From Amycolatopsis anabasis (GTDB lineage Bacteria; Actinomycetota; Actinomycetes; Mycobacteriales; Pseudonocardiaceae), in assembly GCF_009765355.1 (NCBI RefSeq), contig NZ_VTHK01000003.1, positions 1 through 64,000 on the forward strand: a stretch of DNA of 64,000 nt. The letters run 5' to 3'. Both the position numbers and the translations under genes were made by a program. How positions within the stretch are numbered: position 1 is the first letter of the stretch; each line of letters begins with the position of its first letter. The notes beneath the pieces were generated by a model, which saw only the letters and a list, made by a program, of their open reading frames with translations, was not told where the DNA came from and made no database searches. Below are positions 17,370 through 26,220 of this stretch, in pieces.

Positions 17370-17417
17370 CTTGGCGCTGTTGACAGGGCCAAGATCAAGG
17401 TGATTGATTGGGCCAAG
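17370..17417. promoter_or_regulatory. Candidate MocR operator between EamA and regulator genes
   Basis: 17370-17393 is an imperfect palindrome, CTTGGC-n-CTGT-TG-ACAG-n-GCCAAG, and GGGCCAAG recurs at 17386-17393 and 17410-17417 as a 24-bp-spaced direct repeat. The second repeat covers the regulator's TTG start. A TTGACA -35-like hexamer lies at 17380-17385. Palindrome plus direct repeat is the known style of MocR/GabR sites. Confidence 0.6.
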
Positions 17418-18817
17418 TGAACGGCACCGACTTCCTCCAGCTCGACGCGACCACGGTGCCCCGCGGGCATCGCGCCTCGTGGCTGACCGACGCCATCAGG
17501 AAGGCGATCGCCGACGGTCACCTCTCCTCGGGAATGCGATTGCCCGCGACCCGCGCGCTGAGCCAGGACCTGGGCATCGCCCGGGGCACCGTGACCGAGG
17601 CGTTCCAGCGGCTCACCGAGGAAGGCCTCATCGTGCCCAATCGCGGCGGCGGAACCGTCGTGGCCGCTTCGGTGGCCGTCGCCGAGCCACCGGCTCGGGA
17701 AGACGACGAGCACCCGCACGTGGTGGACCTGTCGACCGGCCTTCCCGACCTCACCGCGTTCCCCCGCACCGCGTGGCTGCGCGCGGAACGCGAGGTGCTG
17801 TCCCGTTCCACCGACAAGGAACTGGGCTACGCCGATTCCCAAGGAGCGCCGGAGCTGCGCTACCAGCTGGCGAAATGGCTGGGGCGCAGCCGCGGGGTGT
17901 CCGTCGATCCGAAGCAGATCGTGGTCACCTCCGGCGTGACCCAGGCGCTCAGCCTGCTCGCACAGGTGCTGCGCGACCGCAGCAGCGACCGCGGCACGCC
18001 GACCCTCGCCGTCGAGGATCCGGGCGCGGAAGGCAATCGCCGCCTGCTCGGGTACTGGATCGATCGCGTTGTCCCGGTTCCCGTCGACGAGCACGGCCTT
18101 GTCGTGTCCGAACTCGCGAGGATCGACCCCACGGCGGTGATGACAACCCCCGCTCACCAGTTCCCGACCGGGGTCGCACTCTCGCCCGAGCGACGCCGGG
18201 AACTCGTCGCCTGGGCCGCGAACGGGGGCCTGATCATCGAGGACGACTACGACGCCGAGTACCGGTACGACCGCGCACCCATCCGCGCCCTGCACGGTCT
18301 CGCGCCGCATTCGATCGCCTACACCGCCAGCCTTTCCAAGACCCTCGCGCCGGCGCTCCGGCTCGGCTGGCTGGTCGCGCCGCCCGATCTGCACGACGCC
18401 GTCGTGACCAAGAAGTGGGCCACCGATCTGGGGTCGCCCGTCCTGCCCCAGCTCGCACTGGCCCACCTGATCCGCACCGGGACGCTGGAGAAACACCTGC
18501 GCACCATGCGAACCCGGCACCGGCAACGCCGGGACGCGGCCGCGCGGGCGGTCGCGCGGTACCTGCCGGACTGCACGGTCGAGGGCATCGCGGCGGGGCT
18601 CCACATCCTGATCGGCCTGCCGGAGCGATTCGACGACGAGGACATCGCGCGGCGGGCCGCCGAGCGCGGCATCAAGATCCACCCGCTGTCGTTGCACCGC
18701 GCGACTCCGGGAAGCCCGGGGCTGGTGATCGGCTACGGCGCCCACCCTCCGGAACGCATCGACCACGCGATCCGGCTGCTGGGGCAGATCATTACCGGGT
18801 CCCGTCAGGACCGTTAA
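17408..18817 (+). CDS. MocR/PdxR-family PLP-binding transcriptional regulator
   Basis: A 469-aa fusion of an N-terminal GntR winged helix (about residues 15-85, with LPATRALSQDLGIARGTVTE) and an aminotransferase class I fold (about 110-460). The PLP lysine is K311 in TASLSKTLAP, with the cofactor aspartate in IIEDDYDAEYRY. Such proteins sense PLP or an amino-acid/PLP adduct. The TTG start at 17408 has AAGG 7 nt upstream; GTG 17417 is the alternative. It probably regulates the divergent EamA-B3/4 pair and itself. Confidence 0.9.
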   Translation: MGQVNGTDFLQLDATTVPRGHRASWLTDAIRKAIADGHLSSGMRLPATRALSQDLGIARGTVTEAFQRLTEEGLIVPNRGGGTVVAASVAVAEPPAREDDEHPHVVDLSTGLPDLTAFPRTAWLRAEREVLSRSTDKELGYADSQGAPELRYQLAKWLGRSRGVSVDPKQIVVTSGVTQALSLLAQVLRDRSSDRGTPTLAVEDPGAEGNRRLLGYWIDRVVPVPVDEHGLVVSELARIDPTAVMTTPAHQFPTGVALSPERRRELVAWAANGGLIIEDDYDAEYRYDRAPIRALHGLAPHSIAYTASLSKTLAPALRLGWLVAPPDLHDAVVTKKWATDLGSPVLPQLALAHLIRTGTLEKHLRTMRTRHRQRRDAAARAVARYLPDCTVEGIAAGLHILIGLPERFDDEDIARRAAERGIKIHPLSLHRATPGSPGLVIGYGAHPPERIDHAIRLLGQIITGSRQDR

Positions 18818-18865
18818 TCGCGAACGAAAAAGCCTTCAGTTTTCAAGCATCGAGAAGCATTCGCA

Positions 18866-19132
18866 TCACCGATAAGCTTCGCTTCGGTGATCGATATCGA
18901 TGACGACAACCAGCACCACGTTGTCGCGCACGGTATAGATCACCCCAAAGTCGCCAACCCTGAGCCGAAGCACACCGGCTCGTCCGGTCAGCGCCTTCGC
19001 ACCTGGCGGACGTGGATTGTCCGCCAGGCTGATTAGCGCAGCCTGAATACGTCGCCGTATCGGTTTGTCCAGTTTGGCCACATGCTTCTGGGCGCGTTTC
19101 TCCAGCAGCACGCGATACCGCACCGGATTCAT
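18866..19132 (-). CDS. RelE/ParE-family toxin
   Basis: An 88-aa toxin of the RelE/ParE superfamily: basic N-terminus (YRVLLEKRAQKHVAKLD), helix pair, then the beta-sheet core LRLRVGDFGVIYTVRD with a final HRSEAYR. The Arg-rich strand and Tyr near the end fit mRNA-interferase RelE more than gyrase-poisoning ParE (tentative). Its ATG overlaps the antitoxin TGA (ATGA, 4 bp), the standard antitoxin-first order. Confidence 0.9.
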   Translation of the reverse strand: MNPVRYRVLLEKRAQKHVAKLDKPIRRRIQAALISLADNPRPPGAKALTGRAGVLRLRVGDFGVIYTVRDNVVLVVVIDIDHRSEAYR

Positions 19133-19380
19133 CGTTCGGCGTCCTGCGCCTCCCAGTCGGCGATCGCCTCGTCCAGCGGGACGAACTGCGGATCGGACGA
19201 CATGACTTCATCCGCCCGCTTGCTCCAGTACTCGTCCTCCACCTTCTCCAGGTACGCCGCGGCGTCCACCGGAACGAGCGCGGCCACCCGCTTGCCGTAC
19301 CTGCTCAGGTAGACGGTGCTCCCGTCGCGGACCTGATCGATCAGCTCCGGCAACGTGCTCCGCGCATTCGACACAGTCAC
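19129..19380 (-). CDS. Phd/YefM-family antitoxin
   Basis: An 83-aa antitoxin with the YefM/Phd DNA-binding N-terminus (TVSNARSTLPELIDQVRDG, then VYLSRYGKRVAALVPV) and an acidic C-terminal toxin-binding tail. The GTG at 19380 is chosen because GGGGGAG lies 6 nt upstream and this matches the family N-terminus; upstream in-frame ATGs would place the operator inside the coding region. It represses its own promoter in the family; a matching operator is present upstream. Confidence 0.9.
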   Translation of the reverse strand: MTVSNARSTLPELIDQVRDGSTVYLSRYGKRVAALVPVDAAAYLEKVEDEYWSKRADEVMSSDPQFVPLDEAIADWEAQDAER

Positions 19381-19427
19381 TTCGATCTCCCCCCTCGGCC
19401 AGGTCACGTCCAGGTTGGTGCGGTCCA

Positions 19428-19463
19428 TGTACAGAATGTACATGTTGTACAAGATGGGGGCAA
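19428..19463 (-). promoter_or_regulatory. Toxin-antitoxin promoter with triple TGTACA operator
   Basis: TGTACA occurs three times at exact 9-bp spacing (19428-19433, 19437-19442, 19446-19451). On the minus strand TTGCCC (19463-19458) and TACATT (19440-19435) make a -35/-10 pair with a 17-bp spacer, so the operator covers the -10 and spacer. YefM-type operators often carry a core TGTACA. Confidence 0.75.
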
Positions 19464-19477
19464 GGGTGGGTAGCGAA

Positions 19478-19507
19478 AAGGCCGGGACCCCGAGTGGTCC
19501 CGGCCTT
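19478..19507 (-). terminator. Terminator after the SCO4848-like membrane gene
   Basis: Twelve-bp perfect stem (AAGGCCGGGACC and its complement) with a 6-nt loop; on the minus strand it runs into CCTTTTCG. It stands 13 bp beyond the stop of the gene at 19521-19769 and insulates it from the toxin-antitoxin promoter. Confidence 0.85.
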
Positions 19508-19520
19508 CGTCGAAGGGAGG

Positions 19521-19769
19521 TCAGCGCTGCTCGGTGTCCCGCCGGCGGGTCGCGCGCAACGCCCGCCAGCCGATCACGCCGATGATCGTGCCCAAGGCGA
19601 ACGACACCACGGTCAGCACCGCGTGCACGACGAAATAGGCGGTGGGCGATCCGTCCGGCGCCCACGCCCGGTCGCTTTCCCACAGGTTCTTCGCGAATGT
19701 GATCCAGATGATCCAGGACCACACGCCGAAGGCCGTCAGAAAGAGTGAGGTGCGCCTAGACATTCGCAT
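19521..19769 (-). CDS. SCO4848-family small membrane protein
   Basis: An 82-aa protein with two transmembrane helices (about residues 7-27 and 45-68) flanking WESDRAWAPDGSPTAYF, the conserved loop of the actinobacterial SCO4848 family, function unknown. It is divergent from the carboxypeptidase gene, an arrangement also seen in Streptomyces, which hints at a cell-wall role (inference). GATAAT lies 6 nt before the ATG with no ribosome site, fitting a leaderless transcript. Confidence 0.85.
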   Translation of the reverse strand: MRMSRRTSLFLTAFGVWSWIIWITFAKNLWESDRAWAPDGSPTAYFVVHAVLTVVSFALGTIIGVIGWRALRATRRRDTEQR

Positions 19770-19775
19770 GCCCTG

Positions 19776-19805
19776 ATTATCGCGCGGGCGAGAGACAGCT
19801 AGCCT
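19776..19805. promoter_or_regulatory. Divergent leaderless promoters of the membrane-protein and carboxypeptidase genes
   Basis: GATAAT at 19781-19776 (minus) is 6 nt from ATG 19769, and TAGCCT at 19800-19805 (plus) is 6 nt from GTG 19812. Neither gene has a Shine-Dalgarno; the two start codons are 42 bp apart. Confidence 0.6.
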
Positions 19806-19811
19806 GCTTGG

Positions 19812-21056
19812 GTGCACAGCGCTATTCGCCGATCGCTCCCGGTTCTGCTTCTTGCCGTGTTGTCCGGTTTGGTCACCCTGACCGGCCCGGCCCTCGCGGC
19901 GCCGAAGCCGCCGACGCCGAACGTGCCGCCGCCCCCGCCGGCGTGTTCGAACAAGCACACCCCGCCGCCCCCGGTGGACACCTCGGAGAAACCGGCTCCG
20001 GGCCAGCAGTCCCCGGGGCCGCTGCCGGTCCCGGAACAACCGGTCGGCGGCGAGCGCATGGGCGACTGCGCGGTGGTCCTGCCCGAGGGCGCCCCGGCGC
20101 CACCGCAGACCACCGCGGTCTCCTGGGTGCTCCAGGACCTGGACACCGGTGCGGTGCTCGCGGCCAGGGACGCGCATTCCCGGCAGCGCCCGGCGTCGCT
20201 GATCAAGACGTTGCTCGCGCTGGCCGTGGTCAAGGAACTGCGCCCGGACCAGGTCATCACGCCGACCGCGGAGGACGTCAGCCAGGAGTGCACCTGCGTC
20301 GGCCTGCGCACGGACGGGCGGTACACGGTCGACCAGCTGCTGCACGGCCTTTTGATGCATTCCGGGAACGACGCCGCCCACGCGCTCGCCACCGCGCTCG
20401 GCGGCGTGCCGGCCGCGGTGCGGAAGATGAACGCGCTGGCCGCGTCGATCGGCGCGACCGACACCAGGGCGGCGACCCCGTCCGGGTTGGACGGTCCCGG
20501 CATGTCCACCTCGGCCTACGACCTGAGCCTGATCTTCAACCACGCGATGAAGCAGCCCGAGTTCGCCAAGGCCGTCGGCACCCGGCAGTTCGAGTTCCCG
20601 GGCGCCGGGGACAAACCGCCCTTCCCGATCTACAACGACAACAAGCTGCTCAGCTCCTATCCCGGTTTTCTCGGCGGGAAGACCGGGTTCACCGACGATG
20701 CCCGGCACACCTACGTCGGCGGCGCGGCGCAGAACGGCAAGCGGCTGGCGGTCGTGCTGCTGCGGGCCGAGCAGCACCCGACGCGGGTGTCCGACCAGGC
20801 GGCCCAGCTCCTGGACTACGGTTTCGCGCTCAGCAAGTCGAATCCGAAGCCGGTCGGGCAGCTCGTCAGCCTGGGCGAGGGCCAGGACGGCGGTCCCGGC
20901 TCGGCCGTCAACGGCGGGAGCACGGGGTCGGTCAAGGGCGCCGAGGACCCGTTCGGGGTCACCGGCTGGATCGTCACCCTGGTCGTCACCCTGATCGTGA
21001 TCGGCGGGTTCATCTTCGGCAACCGCCGGAAGAAGGCCGCGGCCGAGGAGGCCTAG
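19812..21056 (+). CDS. D-alanyl-D-alanine carboxypeptidase (peptidase S11, membrane-anchored)
   Basis: A 414-aa DD-carboxypeptidase that trims the stem peptide of peptidoglycan. Signal peptide (about 1-29), proline-rich spacer, penicillin-binding domain with SLIK (S129, K132), SGN (184-186) and KTG (in GGKTGFTDDA), and a C-terminal membrane helix followed by NRRKK. That topology holds the enzyme on the outer face of the membrane. Resembles DacB1 of mycobacteria. Its stop overlaps the convergent MFS gene by 4 bp. Confidence 0.95.
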   Translation: MHSAIRRSLPVLLLAVLSGLVTLTGPALAAPKPPTPNVPPPPPACSNKHTPPPPVDTSEKPAPGQQSPGPLPVPEQPVGGERMGDCAVVLPEGAPAPPQTTAVSWVLQDLDTGAVLAARDAHSRQRPASLIKTLLALAVVKELRPDQVITPTAEDVSQECTCVGLRTDGRYTVDQLLHGLLMHSGNDAAHALATALGGVPAAVRKMNALAASIGATDTRAATPSGLDGPGMSTSAYDLSLIFNHAMKQPEFAKAVGTRQFEFPGAGDKPPFPIYNDNKLLSSYPGFLGGKTGFTDDARHTYVGGAAQNGKRLAVVLLRAEQHPTRVSDQAAQLLDYGFALSKSNPKPVGQLVSLGEGQDGGPGSAVNGGSTGSVKGAEDPFGVTGWIVTLVVTLIVIGGFIFGNRRKKAAAEEA

Positions 21057-22327
21057 CGGGTCGGTTCGACGGCGCAGTCGCAGGTCGCGGCGTCGCGGGC
21101 GGCGTGTTCCTCGGCGGTGCGCGCCGGGAGGGTCTCGCTCGCCACCACCCAGCACAGGAACGCCACGGCCGCGATCCCGCCCGCGACGCCGAACGCGAGC
21201 CCGAAGGACGCGTGCTCCGCGACGAACCCGGCCACCAGCGGGCCCAGGACCGCGCCCACGTCGGCGGCCATCTGGAACCCGGCGAGCACGGTTCCGCCGC
21301 GGGCCTTGCTGCCCAGGACATCGGCCACGGCCGCGTTCTGCGGCGGGTTCGCGGCCCCGCCGCCGACCCCGGCCAGCAGCGAGAACACCAGGAACAGCCA
21401 CGGTTCGGAGGTCTGCCCGAGCAGCACGGTGCCGAGCGCGAGCACCGCGAGGCCGCACAGCGCGACCGGCCGCCGCCCCCAGGTGTCGGCGAGCCGCCCG
21501 GAGACGAACAGCACGGCCGCGTTGCCCGCCGCGAACACCGCCATGGCGACCCCGGTCAGCCGCGCGTCGGAGGCGAGCACGGCGGTGACGAACAACGGGA
21601 TCAACGACATGCGGACGCCGAGCACGACCCAGCCGTTGGCGAAGCTCGAGACCAGCGCCGCCCGGTAGGCCGAATGCCGCAGCGCCTGGTGGAAGGTGAC
21701 CGCGGGCGTGCCGGCCGGATCCGCCCGCCCGGCCAGCTCCGATCGCCGCAGCTGCGCCCAGACCACCCAGGTGACCACCAGCAGGACCGCGCCGTAGACG
21801 AGGAACGGCGCGCGCAGGGAGAAGGCGACCAGCCCGCTCCCGGCGATCGGGCCGGCGATGCTGCCGAGCAGGAAACCGGTTCCCCACAGGCCGGAGACCC
21901 GGCCGCGCAGCTCCGGCGGTGAGATCCGGATCAGCAGGCCGACCGCGGACACGGTGAACATGGTCGAACCGATCCCGCCGAGCGCGCGGAACACCACCAG
22001 TTGCCAGTACTGGGTGGCGAACGCGCAGGTCAGGTTGCTGGCGGCGACCACGAGCAGTCCCCACAGGTAGATCGGCCGTTCGCCGAACGCGGTCACCAGC
22101 CGCCCGCTCACCGGCGCGAACGCCAGCCGCATGAACGCGAACGCGCTGATCACCACGGACGCCGCGGTGACGCCCACGTCGAAGCTGGTCGCGAAGACCG
22201 GCAACGCGGGCGCGACCAGCCCGTACCCGATCGCGATCAGGAAGCTGGCCGCGACGAGCACCCAGACTTCACGTGGAAAACGGACCTTCGCAGACTTCTG
22301 CCGCGCGATCGTCGAGCTCACCGTCAC
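21053..22327 (-). CDS. MFS transporter
   Basis: A 424-aa major facilitator with about 12 helices. Loop 2-3 shows PVSGRLVTAFGERPIY and the matching half-repeat shows SGRLADTWGRRPVAL, the usual MFS-1 signatures. The C-terminal tail holds a CDC pair. GTG 22327 (or GTG 22321) starts the gene, 48 bp after the YihY-family gene on the same strand, so both may be cotranscribed. Substrate cannot be inferred; drug-efflux-type sequence. Confidence 0.88.
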   Translation of the reverse strand: MTVSSTIARQKSAKVRFPREVWVLVAASFLIAIGYGLVAPALPVFATSFDVGVTAASVVISAFAFMRLAFAPVSGRLVTAFGERPIYLWGLLVVAASNLTCAFATQYWQLVVFRALGGIGSTMFTVSAVGLLIRISPPELRGRVSGLWGTGFLLGSIAGPIAGSGLVAFSLRAPFLVYGAVLLVVTWVVWAQLRRSELAGRADPAGTPAVTFHQALRHSAYRAALVSSFANGWVVLGVRMSLIPLFVTAVLASDARLTGVAMAVFAAGNAAVLFVSGRLADTWGRRPVALCGLAVLALGTVLLGQTSEPWLFLVFSLLAGVGGGAANPPQNAAVADVLGSKARGGTVLAGFQMAADVGAVLGPLVAGFVAEHASFGLAFGVAGGIAAVAFLCWVVASETLPARTAEEHAARDAATCDCAVEPTR

Positions 22328-22375
22328 CCCAGTATGTGGACTTCACAGTGAGCATATGCGTAATGCGAAGCAAAT

Positions 22376-23380
22376 TCAGCGTCGGCGGCGCCCGAGCCAC
22401 CCCAGCATCGCGCCGACGCCGAACGCGCCCGCCGCCGCGCCGAGCCCCGCGCCGCGGCGGACCTCGACGTTCGGCTGGATCACCACGGGTGGCGGCGGCG
22501 CGATCCGGCGCACGAGGTTCTCCTGCGCGGTCGCGGTCCACGCGGTGACGAACAGGAGGAAGCGGGACACCAGGTTGGCGAAGAAGAGGAGACCGAGGAT
22601 CGGGCCGAACAGGACCGTGCTGGGCGAGGTGGACACGAAACCGAGGTAGATCGTGGTGACCTGCTTGAGCACCTCGAAGCCGATCGCCGCCATGATCGCG
22701 CCCTTGACCGCGCTGCGCAGGCCGACCCGTTCCCGCGGCAGGCGGGCGATCACCCAGAGGAACACCAGCACGCTGGCGCCCAGGGAAAGCAGTGTGGTGG
22801 CGACCTTCAGCACGAGCAACGCCCAGCCCTGGTCCGCCAGGCCGACGAGTTCGAGCAGGAGCTTGCCGACACCGCCGCCGACCGCGGACAGGCCGAACGA
22901 GACCACCAGCGCCACGGCGAGCCCGGCGAGGGCGAGCAGGTCCTTGAGCATGGTCGGGACGAGCGGGAGGTCCTTCTTCTCCTGCCCCCACTGCGCGGTG
23001 AGCGCGTCGCGCAGGTTGGTCATCCAGCCGATGCCGGAGTACAGGGCGAGCACCAGACCGAAGATCCCGGTGCCGGTGCCCGCCTGGAGCGCGGTTTCCA
23101 CGATCTGGTTGAGGAAGTCACCCAGCCCCGCCGGGGCGTTCTTGGTGATCCCGTCCTTGAGCTGGTCGAGCGCCGCCTGGTTCCCGGCCAGCACCCTCGA
23201 GGCGACGGAGAAGCCGACCATCAGCAGCGGGAACAGCGAAAGCACGCTGAAGTAGGTGATCGCGGCGGCGTAGTGGTTGCCGTAGCGTTCGGTGAACGCG
23301 TCGTTCGCTCTGATCAGATGGTCGAACCACGGGTATTTGCGCCGCAGCCGCGGGATCAGCTTCTCTTTTTCCTCTGCCAC
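22376..23380 (-). CDS. YihY/YhjD-family inner-membrane protein
   Basis: A 334-aa protein of the YihY/BrkB family (once misnamed ribonuclease BN), with about six helices and the N-terminal block YGNHYAAAITYFSVLSLFPL. A proline-rich stretch and a Gly/Ala helix end in GRRRR. The actinobacterial YhjD branch lies next to trpS, as here. Function uncertain; a role in envelope integrity or lipid flipping has been proposed for relatives. GTG start 23380 is 6 nt from TAGCGT. Confidence 0.88.
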   Translation of the reverse strand: MAEEKEKLIPRLRRKYPWFDHLIRANDAFTERYGNHYAAAITYFSVLSLFPLLMVGFSVASRVLAGNQAALDQLKDGITKNAPAGLGDFLNQIVETALQAGTGTGIFGLVLALYSGIGWMTNLRDALTAQWGQEKKDLPLVPTMLKDLLALAGLAVALVVSFGLSAVGGGVGKLLLELVGLADQGWALLVLKVATTLLSLGASVLVFLWVIARLPRERVGLRSAVKGAIMAAIGFEVLKQVTTIYLGFVSTSPSTVLFGPILGLLFFANLVSRFLLFVTAWTATAQENLVRRIAPPPPVVIQPNVEVRRGAGLGAAAGAFGVGAMLGWLGRRRR

Positions 23381-23386
23381 GAAAGA

Positions 23387-23392
23387 ACGCTA
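23387..23392 (-). promoter_or_regulatory. Leaderless -10 of the YihY-family gene
   Basis: TAGCGT on the minus strand, 6 nt before GTG 23380; no ribosome site is visible. Confidence 0.55.
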
Positions 23393-23435
23393 ACCAGGGG
23401 GTGGTGCCCCCGCAACGCGAACGGTGGCGTGTGGG

Positions 23436-23615
23436 TTACCGCGCCCTGACTTCCGCGAGAAATGCGGCGAACGCCGACGCGGAGAAGGTCAGGTGCCCGC
23501 CTTCCCGGTCCTTGGTGTCCCGCACGGCGGTTTCGCGCTCGCCCACGACGAGTTCAACACAGTCGTTCTGCGGCGAGCTGTACGTGCTCTTACGCCAGGT
23601 CCTGCTTTCGGTCAT
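23436..23615 (-). CDS. DUF397-domain small protein
   Basis: A 59-aa DUF397 protein with the family pattern WRKSTYSSPQNDCVELVV, then VRDTKDREGGHLTFSASAFAAFL. Such proteins partner XRE regulators carrying a DUF5753 domain; the pairs are abundant in actinomycetes and some control development or antibiotic production. Its ATG lies inside the end of the regulator gene (26-bp overlap) with GAGG just upstream, so the two are coupled. Confidence 0.85.
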   Translation of the reverse strand: MTESRTWRKSTYSSPQNDCVELVVGERETAVRDTKDREGGHLTFSASAFAAFLAEVRAR

Positions 23616-24480
23616 CGTTCCTCAGTCCGTCCAGTGCTGCCCGGATCAGCTTCACGGACTCCTTCGGGGACAAGGCCACCTTCCGGCTCACGTGTTCGAA
23701 GGTGTCCGCGAACGCCTGTACGTCCCTCTGATTCTCCACCGTCTCGCCACCGGCCGGGTAGTCGAGGTAGGCAAGATCGGGATCGGCTTCATCCTCGAAA
23801 CCGAGGATTGTCACCTGCCCGGACATGGTCCCGTAGGCGCCGACGCTGAACGGCACGACCTGGATCGTGATGTTGCGGCGAGCTGCCGCGCTCAGGAGAT
23901 GCTGCAACTGCTCAGCCATGACCTCCGGGCCACCGACCACCCGTCGCAACACCGCCTCGTCAATGATCGCGTGCAGTTTGAGAGCATTGGGGCCTTCCAG
24001 CAGTCGTTGACGATTCCTTCGCTCGTCCGCGGCACGCCGTTCCCAACCTTCGGCATGAATGTGCCTGCGCGCGGCTTCCGCAGTCGCTTCCGCATATCCC
24101 GCCGTTTGCAGCGGGCCTGGCACGGCAACCGGCGCGAGAGTGCGCGCGGTGATCGCGTCGGCTTCGTCGCGGCGGAAAGCTCGGTATTTGGGCGGTAGAT
24201 CCGCCGCGTTCTCCACGGTGGTGGCGCCCTGTTTCGCGTGCTCCCAAAGCTGTTCGGCGTCGGCGCGTTCCTCGTCGCTCACGCCGTAGATGCCCAGCAG
24301 CGCCTGCATCAGGGTGAAGTTCGGCAGGCTGTAACCGCCTTCCATGCGGGTGATCGTCGTGGTCACCACCCGCACCTTCGGCGCGACATCCTCCGGCCGC
24401 AGTTTCTCCGGCGCCTGCTTGCGCAACGCCTGCATGAACCTGCCGAACTTCGCTTTGCGACGCGTTCTTTCCGCAGCCAT
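23590..24480 (-). CDS. XRE-family regulator with DUF5753 domain
   Basis: A 296-aa protein: helix-turn-helix in the first 70 residues (VTTTITRMEGGYSLPNFTLM) and a DUF5753 region from about 115 on (VPGPLQTAGYAEA, then RQRLLEGPNALKLHAIIDEAVLRR). It probably binds its own promoter and is modulated by the DUF397 partner downstream. TAGGGT is 6 nt before ATG 24480, suggesting a leaderless mRNA. Divergent from two small genes. Confidence 0.9.
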   Translation of the reverse strand: MAAERTRRKAKFGRFMQALRKQAPEKLRPEDVAPKVRVVTTTITRMEGGYSLPNFTLMQALLGIYGVSDEERADAEQLWEHAKQGATTVENAADLPPKYRAFRRDEADAITARTLAPVAVPGPLQTAGYAEATAEAARRHIHAEGWERRAADERRNRQRLLEGPNALKLHAIIDEAVLRRVVGGPEVMAEQLQHLLSAAARRNITIQVVPFSVGAYGTMSGQVTILGFEDEADPDLAYLDYPAGGETVENQRDVQAFADTFEHVSRKVALSPKESVKLIRAALDGLRNDDRKQDLA

Positions 24481-24486
24481 GTGGCA

Positions 24487-24492
24487 ACCCTA
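24487..24492 (-). promoter_or_regulatory. Leaderless -10 of the XRE regulator gene
   Basis: TAGGGT on the minus strand with 6 nt (TGCCAC) to ATG 24480. Confidence 0.6.
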
Positions 24493-24632
24493 ACGACTCG
24501 GAGTAGTTCGTATGTTCACTCGATTGGTTCGAGCACGGTGCATCCTGCACCTGCTACCTTACCCTTGTCGGTGGGGCGGCGGCAGGCCCGGAAGCTCCGC
24601 GGCCTCACCGGCCCGCTGCGAGGGGCAGGCAG

Positions 24633-24821
24633 ATGGACGACGTGGTCATCGGCATCGGTGCGCTCGCGGGGGCGGCGATCGTCTCGGTCGTGGTCGCCGC
24701 GTTCGTGATCGGCGTGGTGGTTCAGTGGATCGCCGAATGGCGACGGCAGCGCGCCCGCTACCGCGGGATCGCGGACGAAGCGAGGCACAAAAATGTTCAC
24801 CTACAACGGAATCGCCGTTGA
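24633..24821 (+). CDS. Small single-span membrane protein, unknown
   Basis: A 62-aa protein with one long hydrophobic helix (about residues 5-31) and a basic, cytoplasm-type tail (WRRQRARYRG). GAGGGG precedes the ATG at normal distance. No family recognised. It overlaps the next gene by 29 bp and is divergent from the XRE/DUF397 pair, which could regulate it. Confidence 0.6.
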   Translation: MDDVVIGIGALAGAAIVSVVVAAFVIGVVVQWIAEWRRQRARYRGIADEARHKNVHLQRNRR

Positions 24822-25002
24822 CGCCTGGGCGCGGATCGAGGGTCGCTGCCCGATCAGCTGCGAAGTCATCGGCAACGAGGCACAGTTCGAGATCGGCACC
24901 AACGTCGCCTCACTGAACCTGGTCATCACCGAGGACGGGCTGGAGAAACTCCTCGCCGCGGCGGCGAAGGCGCTGGCCCTGCTGCGCGCGGACGAGGGGT
25001 GA
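24793..25002 (+). CDS. Small soluble protein, unknown
   Basis: A 69-aa acidic protein without membrane segment; two beta-like stretches (CEVIGNEAQFEIG, ASLNLVITEDG) and a C-terminal Ala/Leu helix. It starts inside the preceding gene, out of frame, and ends one base before the end of trpS (tail to tail). No family recognised; the codon usage fits a real gene. Confidence 0.6.
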   Translation: MFTYNGIAVDAWARIEGRCPISCEVIGNEAQFEIGTNVASLNLVITEDGLEKLLAAAAKALALLRADEG

Positions 25003-25003
25003 G

Positions 25004-26116
<1,113 letters not shown>

Positions 26117-26220
26117 TTAAAAGACCCATACTTCCGGTGGTGATGCCGGAGTTTGCGGAATCCCTAGCGTTTTTCCCTGCCCCCAGTTCCCTGCCGAGGG
26201 GGCAGTGAGGAGAAAACTCC

